Below are positions 49,523 through 60,426 of a DNA stretch of 64,000 bases, in pieces. A model generated the notes under the pieces. It saw nothing but the letters and a program-made list of their open reading frames with translations. It was not told the origin of the DNA and searched no databases. Position numbers and translations under genes: made by a program. Source of the DNA: Artemisia argyi (lineage: Eukaryota; Streptophyta; Magnoliopsida; Asterales; Asteraceae); assembly GCA_030686995.1 (NCBI GenBank), contig CM060709.1, positions 15,653,360 to 15,717,359 on the forward strand, given 5' to 3'. The first letter of the stretch is position 1, and the number at the start of each line of letters is the position of its first letter.

Positions 49523-49582
49523 GAATATTGAGGACAATATTCAGTTCTTAGTGTGGGGGGGGGGGGGGGGGGGGGGGGGGGG
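49523..49582 (+). repeat. Internal hairpin and 28-base G run in C
   Basis: Stem GAATATT/AATATTC (loop GAGGAC) followed by AGTTCTTAGTGTGGGG, expanding into a homopolymer of 28 G at 49555-49582. In B the equivalent tract has only six G. Could be strand slippage or an assembly error. Confidence 0.8.
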
Positions 49583-49710
49583 AATTCGTTATTCTAACGA
49601 ATTTAAACACATGTTCCATCAAGAACCCCCATTTTAGCCAAAATTTTAAATTTTTTTCTCACTTAGAACGCAAATAAATGGTAATTAGTCCACCATGTCT
49701 AACACACATA

Positions 49711-50090
49711 AGGATTGGCTAATCCAGGAGCAAACGGCTCTTGGTAAAGATGTCTCAAATCTGTTGATGGCTTGCAATTTGCCCAAAATTGTATGGTACC
49801 TCAACTCGCCATATCCCATAAAGCGAATGAGTTGGCTAGCCCGCAAGATTATGGTTTGTGGTAAAGGCCGTGGAAAATCCATAATTGGTAATCAGCTCAC
49901 CAAGATGTTGACTTAGTCGATCAAGAGTTGGCAAGTCCAGAAGCAAACGACTTTTGGTAAAGATTAAACAAATCCGTTGACAGCTGGTGGTTTGCTCAAA
50001 ATCACATGGTTATCAGGTGTACCACAGTTCTTACATCTGGCTACTCCAGAAGTGATGGCTTTTGGTAAAGAGTTTTTCAAATCCATTAAG
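49711..50090 (+). repeat. Shared 3' module, copy in C
   Basis: Same block order as the copies in B and in the copia element, with four GGCTARYCC...GGTAAAG units. Ends about 50 bases before the LTR. Confidence 0.8.
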
Positions 50091-50103
50091 TTTTTCTCAA
50101 AAT

Positions 50104-50139
50104 ATTGTTAGGGACTAGCAATGTTTTAGTGTGGGGGAT
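50104..50139 (+). promoter_or_regulatory. Polypurine tract and hairpin of C
   Basis: Stem ATTGTTAG/CTAGCAAT (one G-U pair, loop GGA) at 50104-50122, then TTTTAGTGTGGGGGAT and the LTR terminus TGATGAGT. Same layout as B. Confidence 0.82.
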
Positions 50140-53100
50140 TGATGAGTGTCTAAATACTCATCATTTTATACCAATCTGAACTGCCAAAACATCCAAAAAC
50201 ACTCAAATATACATCATAATACTTACAATATGTTAGAAGTGTGTTTTATATGTTTCAAATGCGAAATAATCAAAAACAGATGAAAAACGTACAAAGTTTG
50301 CATAATTGGCAGTATCAGTCTCTCAAGTTTCAAAAGTTGTCAAAACTAGTCCCTGGTTCTTCTAAAAACATGAAAAAGTCACCAAAGGTCCTTTATGAAT
50401 CACAAATTATATATTTAGTCCTTTGGTGCAAAGTTTCACCAAATTACAAGTTTAGTCCCTGTACTTTGCAAAATTGACATAAATGGTCCCTGGGATATAA
50501 AAACTTTGAGAAAATCAATTTTGGTCCTTATACTAATCTTTTATGGCAGGAATGGTCCTTTGTTGGAAAGTTTGGTGAAATTACATGTTTGGTCCCTGAA
50601 GTTTCACAGTTTGGCAGAAAAGGTCATTGGAAATTTAAAATGGAAAATAATTATATTTATGGTCCTTGGTTTATCATATTTGGAAAATTAGGTCCTTGAA
50701 GATACTTTGGGAGAATTACAATATCAGCCCCTCAACTTTGCCCAAATTACAATTTTGGTCCTTGTGATTTATTACTTAAAAAACCAAACGGATCCATATT
50801 ATTTTCTAAACCAAATCCAATCCACATAACATACAATCCAGCCCACACACTCCTTAGCCCATACAAAAGCCCACTCCCATCCCTGGTATTAAAATACCAG
50901 TTTGACCCCGGTCAAACACTCCCCACTTCCCTCCCATATCCTCCACCTCACCACTGCAACCAATACCACCATGGTTTCACCTCCACCTCACCTACCACCT
51001 GTCCTACCTACTACCCTCTACCTCCACAAGCTTCCAAACATCCTTAATTGCCCTAAAATTCTCACACGTTACCCACAGCTGCCCAAGGACTTTTTGGCGC
51101 GAAAAGGTGTTTTGAACGGTTTGGATTTAATTGACCAATCCAATGGTCCATAGTTGATGGGAAAGTCTCAGAGGTCAAGTGGGAACCCTAAAAAGAATTT
51201 ATAAAGCAGAGAGAAGCAAAGGAGAAGGAGTATTAGAATAGTTTTAGTATAATATAGACGTAGGTAGTATAATTTCATTTTCACTTGTAATTTTAAGTTA
51301 AATCTTGTTGTACTCAGTTTAATTAATGTTAAGCAAACTTTATTTAACCTTTAATTCCAGTCTTTTTTGTTAAAATCATATTTTGCATTTTTTAGTGAAA
51401 TTGACACTTTTGCAAAAATATTGTTGAAAGTAGTTTTAACTGTTCCTTTAAGCTTATATAAGTCATTTATAAGTTTTGTATAAGATCCCTAAGCATGTTA
51501 ATCAGTTGTTATTCATAAATAAGAAAATAAAAAAAAATTCATAAGAAAGATAGTTGAAAAATAAAAAAATAAAAGAAGAAGAAGCTGTGGAAGCAAGGTA
51601 GCAGCAATGGTTATGGATCATGGTTTAGAGTCCTATGGGGGACATTAGGTTGTGGTTTGGATACTGGTTCTCAGTTGTCTACTAAGCTTGGATGCCAAGT
51701 AAGTTTGTGGACTGAATTATTCTATAATCTTTGATTATGTGATAATTGTTGTTAGGGTTGTTCATTCCTGTTTGTTTAGGTTTAATTTAGCTTAATATAA
51801 GGTTATTAGTTAAGATTGTGTGTTAGTTTAGCATTTACTTTGAAAAATCTTCAAATCTGTCACATTCAAGGGTGTTTGGATTATAGGGTCTGCTAGTATT
51901 GACAGAGTTTCATAGGGTAAAATTGGTTTAGATATTACACTTAGGGTATAAGTAGGCCTAGTCAAGCATAACTTCAGTTAGTAATTACATAAAAAGTCAA
52001 ATCCTAGTTTGTTTGCTCATAATTTGTTAACTGTCATGAATTAAGGAACCATAATCATCCATATCAGTTTAATATTGGTTAAAGTAGCTGTATTTAGTCT
52101 AATCATAGCCTAATATCTTAATTACAGTCATTAGAATTAGATCAAACCTCAATAAAATTAAACCAATGTTCTAATTGAAAAAGTCAAAATTGCATTCACT
52201 TTGTTTTTCCAAATTTGGTGGGATTTTTATAGAATTTTGTATCAAGATTCAGGGTTAGATCTTTTGAGGTTTAGTAGTCCCTCAACTAATCTTGGAAGTT
52301 CCATTGTTCTTTTATTTTTGTGATTTTTCTGCTGGGACCCACATCTGATCGAAGTTACCTGCAGGGCAAGGTATTGCCCTGCTCAGATCTGACCTCAGTC
52401 ACCACACCACCTTTGGTGGTGGTTTCTGGCCACCACAGTGGTCCACAAGCCTCAAACTTGGTTTCTCCCAAACCCCCACCTACCAAGCTTTTATTTTTGA
52501 CCTTTTGTTTGACTTGTGCATCAGTGGACCCCACCTGAAATAAGCCCTATAGTTTGTCCCATTTCTGAGTGGTATTTGAGTTTTGGAATTGCTTAATTGG
52601 GCTTATTAGCTTATCTTATGAGCTTATTTGGTATATTCTAACTTCTTTAAGTCATTTCTACTCAGTTAAGCCAGATTCAATCATAGTGGGTCCCACTCAA
52701 GCTCAATTGAGCTTATTTGCTTCTTTGGTCAACCAAAGTCAACTGTGGTGCTAATAAGCATCCACAGTGCTTATTTTTAACTTATAAAATAGTTGTTTTT
52801 ACAAAAGTTGTTTGTTTTTAGGTATAAAATAAGTTTGCAAAAGAAAAATCCAGAAAATCAAAACATTAATTATAAGTGATAGTTTCTATTTAATGTAATT
52901 TAAAGTTTAATTTTCATTTTTAGATTTGTATTAAGTAACCTACATTTTTATATTTTTATTAATTTCCTTTTATGTTAAAGTAATTTTTATATTTTTCTCA
53001 GATTTTTATTTTGTCATTTAGTATTAATTAGAGTTAATATTAGTTTTATTAATAATTAATCAATATTTAAGTTTTAAATAGCATAATTAATTTTTATAGA

Positions 53101-53857
53101 GTAACACCTAGTTTTTATATTTTTCCTAGCTTTTAAATGTTATAAAATAGTTTTATAAATTTTTCCATAATTTTCCAAGTTAATTTAGTATTACTTGTAA
53201 TTTAAATTAGTTTAAATAGTTTAATTAAGATAATTAGTTTTTAATTAATAGAAAATCCATAAAAAGACAAAAATATTTATTTTTATTTTTTATACTTTCT
53301 TCAAGTTCATTTTTAAGTTTAGAAATTAGTTTTGCAAGTTTTTAGTTAAATTTGTATTCCTTATCATTTTTAGTTAATTAAAGTTAGGTTTAAATTAGAT
53401 TTTAAATAGTTTTATTAATTGAATAATATTTAAATATTAAAATAATCACTTTTATAATTTCATTTTCATTTTAACTTTTCTTTTAATTTTAAGTTTGTAA
53501 TAGTTTCATTTTCACCCCCTGTAGTTCATTTTCCTTAAAACTCACCTTTTTCCCAACACGCAGTCGCGTCTGATTTTAATTTGGTTTACGTTTATACGTT
53601 TCTGTTTCCCGTAATTGTTAATACTGTTATTTCTAATCATTCCAGTAGTATAAACAAACCCAAATCATTATCTGGTTACTTCCCATTCAATTCACCCGAT
53701 CACAAACCCGTTTTGATACCATCCACACCTCGTCGGGTCATAACGACCCGGGGATACACTGTATTCCACGGAAGCATTGGTTTGAGCTGTTTGACTATTA
53801 TAGTTGACCATTCACAAGTGGTTGACCAATAATTATCTGACCGTTTCACACCAATCA
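50140..53857 (+). repeat. 3' LTR of C
   Basis: Matches 39289-43006 along its length with scattered substitutions and small indels that balance to the same length. GGTCC array at 50290-50800. Ends ACCAATCA before GGAGG. Confidence 0.95.
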
Positions 53858-53862
53858 GGAGG
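53858..53862. repeat. Target-site duplication GGAGG, right of C
   Basis: Matches 39284-39288; the empty site is at 58438-58442. Confidence 0.95.
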
Positions 53863-54431
53863 TCAGATTAGTCCATCCGATCGGTTGGATTCCATCCGAT
53901 CCGGATGGATGAAAAGGTCAGTTTCCAACCTAATCGGTTGCGGGCTCCTACTGATCGGATGGATGAATTTGGAAGAAAATGATAAACATGAAAGTTTTAG
54001 ATCTTTCTCTTAGCTTTTCGTGGCCGCAAACGGGGGGTCAAACGTAGTCCGTATGCTCAAGTTATGGCCAAAATGGTGAAGGTGTGTCGGGAACAATGAG
54101 TCTTCCATTATTTCTTCATTTTAGCTTCTTTCCTTCAGTTCTTTTCTCGTTTTCCCTCTTGTACTTTATTCTTAAGTTCTTGGAGTGACAATCTTCATGA
54201 TTTTATCTTCTCGAATATACTCCAAGAGACTTTCATTTGTCGAGAATTCTTCGTACATGCATAAATCTTCGTTTATTGATCATTTTTACGTCTTTTCCTT
54301 CATTCTCCTTCCATGAACCTAAAATATGAATTATGCTCAATTAAGTACCATAAGTTCATAAAAGTGACCAAAATATATGCATAAAATCCACAATAACGCT
54401 CCTAAAAACATGTTAATTTTGAGCGTTATCA
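53863..54431 (-). repeat. Left LTR of E, second part
   Basis: Resumes the E LTR after C and matches 58443-58980. Contains GATCGGTTGG / CCGATCCGGATGG palindromes (53872-53960). Ends at an inverted repeat ATAACGCTC/GAGCGTTAT (54394-54429) and the terminus TTATCA. Confidence 0.9.
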
Positions 54432-54472
54432 AATCCCCCACACTTAAACTTTGCTTGCCCTCAAGCAAATCT
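54432..54472 (-). promoter_or_regulatory. Polypurine tract and hairpin of E
   Basis: In element sense, a perfect 8-bp stem TTTGCTTG/CAAGCAAA with loop AGGG (54450-54469) is followed by TTTAAGTGTGGGGGATT and the LTR terminus TGATAACGC. Confidence 0.82.
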
Positions 54473-57400
54473 AGAAAAAAAATAAATAAATCCACATGGT
54501 GCACAAGAATGATTAGAAAAATATGATGCAAATCTATCAAGTACAAGTACAAGATACGATTCATCATTTTAAGCGTTAAGGTGAAAATTGAGATGTTTGA
54601 CAATACCCATAGATTTTCTTGCTTGATTAACATTTCTAAACACCTCACGAAAAAGGAACAAAGTATAATTCACTCAACACTCATTTATTTAGGTAGTGTA
54701 GTATATATAATAGAAATCACACTCATTGCTCTGTCATGATCCGTTTATTACCATAGGCTTGTACAAGAAACAAAACTTCACCGACATGGCGTAAGCACCA
54801 AGTGTAAACATCTAAAGAGGTCTTTTATTGGGTTGTAATGTAAGGCTAAAGGGTTTATACCAGGCTTATGTTCAAACATCTAATACAAAAACATAATAGA
54901 TTACTGGCGCGAATTCTTGATTACTTAAAAACCGGATGGTCACTACAATATTCATGCACTTGATATTCTCACAAAGCATTACTATATCCGGATAGATAAA
55001 GTAATTTGGTAAGGGTATGGATAAGGCATGGGAATATTTATGAAATTGGTTTTAAAAGAAAAAATCAAGTCAAGTCTAAGTCTCATTGTTGCTAATTACC
55101 AAACAAACCGCAAACCCGTAAATGATTATAGTTACAATCTTCTCTTCTTCATATATCGTTCACCATATATATATCACATCTTAGCACATTGGCTACTCGA
55201 TATCTCAAACATACTTCCTCTTCCTTCATCTTCAAACATATAGCACATTTGCTATAATTGTCACCTTATAGTTGCGATGACTTATTTTCATTTTTTTTCT
55301 GATTTTTTTTTTCTTTTTTTTTCTACTTTTTTTTTCATTTTTTTTTCACACACATCACATCTCCCCCACACTTCGCATAAGCATCACAACAAAAAAAATA
55401 CAAAACACAAAGTTGCGCACCTTCATCTTTGTTGGAATGGCACACATGAATCACAAAGTGTGGCTTAACTAATAATCATCAAAAACAATCCAACATACCA
55501 AGCAACTAGCAACCCACCATTTAGACTATGACAAGGGTAAGGCTAAGGTTTAAAGTGTAAAATATTTTTGTATTTTTCTGGATGTAACAAAAATGAAAAG
55601 ATTGGCTCAGAGGGTTTAACTAGGGGTATCTAGTGCTAAAGATGAACGCTAACAAATGGGTTCCAAATAGATAACTAACCGATGTGGTTAGCAAAAATTA
55701 TTTTGTAAATGGATGGCCATTTGGTTTTATTCCTAAGGTTGCCTCTTTATCACACGAATGCGATCTTACAGCGGTCTGGTAATGATTTACAGGTACAAGT
55801 TCTAGAATAAATAAAATCACCGGCACACTCATAACAAAAGATTCAAGCATAAAAAATGTATGCTATATATGAAATAGGCTTAAATCCTCACAATTTAGTG
55901 GAAATGGGCTATAAAATGTGCTAGCAAATGTTATCGATCCCAGAATGGATTGCAATATTAATCGGGACACATCTCAAAATTTTTCAAAATTACCGATTTC
56001 ACCAGTGGATTTATCAAGTTATTCTAATATATTACTCCTAAAAGTGTGAAAACTACTAGATCACAAGGGCAAACAAGTATACATAATTTATTTTCAAATT
56101 GGCCCAAAAATAATAAATTTAAAAATTGGTTTCGTTTTTCACTATTTCACTTTCCCCCACACTTAAGTTAAACATTACACTCAAATAAACTTCAAAGCAT
56201 GTAATATAGGGAAAATAAATAAGTAAATAAATAGTCCAAGAGAAACAAAACTTCCCGGGCCGTAGAAATCGCGATCAAACTCCAAATGATAAGATGCTAA
56301 GCATGTGAGATCAATCGATTTCGCTTCCAACAAAACATCAACACACCAAGTACAATGTCGCCAATAATCCAATCTCCAAGAGCTTATTAAATCTGCAAAA
56401 ACAAACTAAACTACAAAAACGCGTAAAATCCTAAAACTCACTTTCGTAGGCATCACGGTTGCATTTAGCATATACAACAAGCCTTTTAAACCCCTCGGTG
56501 GCCCGAGTGGACGAGTGAAGTCTCATGAGGGTTTCCAATGAACATACCTACAAAGTTCAAAACATTATATTTTAAAAACAAAACACATACTTATTTATTT
56601 ACAACGTACTAAAAAATTAAAAATGGAAAAACTGAGTTTAATTAGAATAAAAGAAATGATGCTCTTGCAAAAACAAAAAGACATTTAAACCTATACGATA
56701 TAAACACAACACAAAAGAACAAAATAAGAAAAATAAAAATAATTTTTTTTTTTACCGATTGGTCCAACCGATCGGTCAGACATCCAACCGATTCGGTTGA
56801 AAATTGACACAATTTTAAAATTTTAACGAGAGCACCAACCGATCGCTTAGACATCCAACCGATTCGGTTGGAATGAAAAATAATTTATTGAAAGCTCCAA
56901 CCGTTCGGATGGAAATCGATCCGTTCGGTTGGTTTGATTTTTTTTTTCGAAAACAATTTTTACTAAAAACTTTTTATTGATAAATAAAATAGGAACGCAT
57001 AATATAACAAACACACAAGTAAATAAAACACATAAACACATAAACACTAGAAAAACACAAAGACATAATATGACACTAAACAAAACAAACATAAACAAAT
57101 AAAAGCACAATCACATAAAATGAAAAGCACATAGACGCAAACAAACACAATTAGTCACGTAACACAAATTAAAACAAAACAATCTAAAACAAGAAAGGCT
57201 TATTCCAAATTAATACAAAACTAATCTACACAAAAATAACACGAACTAAAAGAAACACAAAAATATGCAAGAGATCACATAACTTATAAAACTCAAAACT
57301 CATATAACAAGAAAAACAAAAGAAAATGGAACAAATAATTTGGGTTGTTTTGGTGGTTTTTCTTTTTCGCAAACAATTTCGAGCATATTTAGGAAACAAA

Positions 57401-57604
57401 CTTTTAATAAGAATTTTAAGAAAACATGAAACACAAGCATTCAAGCAAACATCAAAGAACAAAAACCAAAACTCCAACAACGGCGCCAATAATTGGTTGC
57501 AGCAATGCCGGAATAATGATTAAGAAATGAATCAATATAATAAGTAAACGAGCAATTTATCAAACAAGAAGACAATTACACAAACACAAGAATACAAACG
57601 CAAG
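54473..57604 (-). other. Noncoding internal region of E
   Basis: About 3.1 kb without a recognisable protein. Features seen: a block shared with A and A2 (54720-54850, with ACATGGCGTAAGCACC), a T-rich tract (A in sense) at 55290-55350, two further purine-tract-like strings (55360-55373 and 56151-56167, minus strand), and a cluster of CCAACCGATCGG palindromes (56750-56935). A second TGGCGCCGTTG-like string is at 57480-57490. The short frames at 55028, 56847 and 57226 look like chance openings. Confidence 0.7.
56750..56935 (-). repeat. CCAACCGATCGGTTGG-type palindrome cluster in E
   Basis: At least six variants of CCAACCGA(T/TT)CGGTTGG in about 185 bases, some perfect palindromes. The same word appears in both E LTRs (53868-53960 and 58448-58545). 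Confidence 0.75.
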
Positions 57605-57622
57605 TCCCCGGCAATGCCCCCA
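57605..57622 (-). promoter_or_regulatory. Degenerate primer-binding site of E
   Basis: Minus-strand TGGGGGCATTGCCGGGGA, six bases from the LTR. It differs at three positions from the tRNA-Asp-type site and supports minus orientation. Confidence 0.6.
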
Positions 57623-57628
57623 AAAACT

Positions 57629-58980
57629 TGATGTGCTGATTAGCAACCATATTTTAAATTTATAGAAACAAGAAGTACAGGTTAACTAGGAACACATTCG
57701 GGCAAGTATACCCTAGTCAATTGTAGTATAGTAGTGGTAAGTCAAGGTCGTCCCAAGAGACTTGGTTGCACTCAAGTGTCGTATGTTTGTTTAAGCAAGT
57801 AACAAGTTGGTGGTTATGATTGTCGCGGAACAAACCACAAGAAAAATAATAAGAGAACAAGCACACAAAGAGCATTCATCACAAGAATCACATCAATATC
57901 CAAACAAGTATTCAAAACAAAACCAAATCGTATTCAACCAAACATAGTAATCATAAATATCATGAAATATAAAAGTAACAAGGTTTACCTAAAGTATGAA
58001 TTACAAATAGGTAAAGGTGAAAGGTTATAGCTACCTTCAAGCCCCATCAACGTAACAAAGTTTCCAATCAACAACAACTTCTAACCAAACTAGAGAATCG
58101 CTCCAATATTTGGTGATACGTCCTCCATGAACGGCAGAAGTTTGTGGTAATTTGGTGACAATCCTTCCTTTAGGATGTAGGCTAGGAGTGCACCTTTGTT
58201 TTGGTGACAATCCTTACTTTAGGAATGCACATGGTAAGGTGGTGACAATCCTTTCACTAGGATGCACACTTAGAACTAAGCCTAAGCACGCATATTTGTA
58301 GTAGAAATCAACCTTAGCCTCTAAGCAAGTTTCTTGGACACTAAGTTGTCATAAAATGCCAGGTTTAGGAGTTATTATGGAGACATGATCGGTCTTGGGG
58401 CTTAATGACACTTAATTATGCATTAAAAATGACTTGGGGAGGTCAGATTACTCCATCCGATTGGTTGGATTCCATCCGATCCGGATGGATGAAAAGGTTA
58501 GTTTCCAAACGAATCGGTTGCGGGCTCCTACCAATCAGATGGGTGAATTTGGCAGAAAATGAGAAACATGAAAGTTGTAGATCTTTCTCTTAGCTTTTCG
58601 TGGCCGCAAACGGGGGGTCAAACGGAGTCCGTATGCTCAAGTTATGGCCAAAATGGTGAAGGTGTGTCGGGAACAACGAGTCTTCCATTATTTCTTCGTT
58701 TTAGCTTCTTTCCTTCATTTCTTTTCTCGTTTTCCCTCTTGTACTTTATTCTTAAGTCCTTGGAGTGACAATCTTCATGATTTTATCTTCTCGAATATAC
58801 TCCAAGAGACTTTCATTTGTCAGGAATTCTTCGTACATTTATAAATCTTCATTTATTGATCATTTTTACGTCTTTTTCTTCATTTTCCTTCCATGAACCT
58901 AAAATACGAATTATGCTCAATTAAGTACCATAAGTTCATAAAAGTGACCAAAATATATGCATAAAATCCACAATAACACT
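57629..58980 (-). repeat. Right LTR of E, cut by A2
   Basis: Matches the two parts of the left LTR. It stops at CAATAACACT where the left copy continues for about 30 more bases. The A2 LTR terminus starts at 58981; the expected duplication on this side is ACACT (58976-58980). Confidence 0.9.
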
Positions 58981-60386
58981 TGATGCGTGAGAATCGCAAC
59001 AGGCTTTACCTCTCAAGGGATCTTGAGAAGCTTACAACCCCCACCAGGCAGTGTACCTGATCGTTGTAGTATAGTATAGTGACAAGTACCGGGGGATTGA
59101 TCGTTCAGCTTAGGAATAGTGTCGCTAGGATTAGAAAGCCTAAATACTAGTTCTAAAGGTGAGGGGTGATTATTTTTGTGTTTTTATATTTTATGGAAAG
59201 CAAATTAAAATCTCGGGTTTGAAGGATTTGGGCGGAATTAGTTGCTATTCAACTAACCCAATACTAAGATGCAATCAAAATAAAATACTAGAAATGAAAA
59301 TAAACTAATTTATACTAAGGTTGTGAGCAGTAATTGGAGAAAATGTGTTTACTTAGATTTCACTACTCCCTAGATATCTTTTACATGTTAATTACTTGTT
59401 ATAATTGCATGGATGACGGATCGTATTCTTTAATACCATTCATGGGGTGGCACACATAACTCCCCAATTCTATGAGCTCTTATCTCCTCCTACACCATGC
59501 CCAGCACAACTATAGGGATTGTAAACAGTGGCTCATGCATTAAATACAACCAATAAAGACCTAGTGCGTGTTGGTTCATGTTTCTTAAGACGTTCAAGCA
59601 TGTTACCAATTGGAGATCTGCCAGTTTTCTTAAGCCTAACATATAAATCATTCATCCAAGACAAGAATAAACAAGTAATCAACACATAATCAATATCTAG
59701 GTTTCATTAGATCTAAGCAAACACAAGATAGATCTAGCCTAGCTTGATGGAATTAAGACAAGAACAAGATATAGACAACCAACACATAGACATATTGATT
59801 GAATTAGAAGAACACATATCTTAATTAATCATGCAAGGTATCAAGGGGTTGGAACCATTGAAAAACCTGTAAAGTTACACCAAAATTGTACTTAGGGTTT
59901 CTCCAAAAACTTCTCTCTCTAAATGTGAAAAATTAGAAAACTATATAAAGGAAAAGGGGTCTGACGGCGTCAAGACCAATTAGGTGACGCCGTCACCTCG
60001 CCGCCAAAACAATCCTCGGACTGCCTAGATCTACATTTGACGCCGTCAAGAACAATTCATTTCCAGGCCGTCATGACTTTTACTCTTGACGCCCTACCTT
60101 CATGACGCCGTCAAAACTCTTCTGGATCGTCATGAAATTTTACTCTTGACGCCGTCAGGGAACTACTCTTGACGCCGTCATGAACTGTTCCCAGCATGGA
60201 AAATTAAGACTTTGGCGTTTTCTTCACTTTTATGCTCCAAAAACGTCCGAATTGCTTCCTTTTCCAGATTTCACTCCCAAAGTATCTAAAATCACAAAAG
60301 GAACGATTTAGGGCAATATTTGATCAAATAAATTTGAATTCGGGCTTAAATGAACCCCTAAAAACGGATCATTTTTCGCCTCATCA
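58981..60386 (-). repeat. 3' LTR of A2
   Basis: 1406 bp, colinear with 33255-34666 of A. TGATGCGTG to CTCATCA on the plus strand. Contains six palindromes and a TATA box. Confidence 0.9.
59941..60180 (-). promoter_or_regulatory. TGACGSCGTCA cluster and TATA box, LTR of A2
   Basis: Perfect palindromes at 59962, 59985, 60038, 60103, 60147 and 60170, with partial sites at 60066 and 60087. The TATA-like string CTATATAAAG (59941-59950; read leftward as CTTTATATAG) lies just downstream in element sense. Same arrangement as in A. Confidence 0.7.
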
Positions 60387-60426
60387 TATACCCTTACACT
60401 TGAGATTTGCTTGTCCTCAAGCAAAT
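60387..60426 (-). promoter_or_regulatory. Polypurine tract and hairpin of A2
   Basis: In element sense, a perfect 9-bp stem ATTTGCTTG/CAAGCAAAT with loop AGGA (60405-60426), then TCAAGTGTAAGGGTATA and the LTR terminus TGATGAGG. Confidence 0.82.

Larger units (their letters stand above)
49167..50127 (+). other. 3' noncoding region of C
   Basis: Contains short translated similarity past the stop (HQCGTFMCF), an A-rich tract (49405-49442), an internal hairpin plus a run of 28 G (49523-49582), and the shared module (49711-50090). Confidence 0.75.
39289..53857 (+). mobile_element. Athila-like non-autonomous element C, complete, with nested solo LTR
   Basis: LTRs of equal length (3718 bp) at 39289-43006 and 50140-53857 with termini TGATGAGTG and ACCAATCA, and a perfect 5-bp duplication. 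A primer-binding site follows the left LTR and a purine tract precedes the right one, so it reads rightward. The internal 7.1 kb includes the solo LTR D. Without D it carries a decayed version of the accessory gene found in B and no pol. Confidence 0.95.
38475..58980 (-). mobile_element. Athila/LARD-like non-autonomous element E, interrupted
   Basis: The left LTR is 38475-39288 plus 53863-54431 (split by element C), the internal region 54432-57628, and the right LTR 57629-58980 (about 30 bases short because A2 inserted there). The purine tract next to the left LTR and the degenerate tRNA-Asp-type primer site next to the right LTR give minus orientation. The 3.2 kb internal region has no recognisable protein. 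It shares 3' noncoding blocks with A and A2, so it is probably a deletion derivative of the same Athila-like group. Confidence 0.85.

Noticed and set aside
53863..54431. Start of a new element after C
   Set aside because: It matches the right LTR of E continuously across the GGAGG duplication, so it is the second half of the interrupted left LTR.
55277..55468. Phe/His-rich frame in E
   Set aside because: Produced by the T-rich tract; no coding signal.
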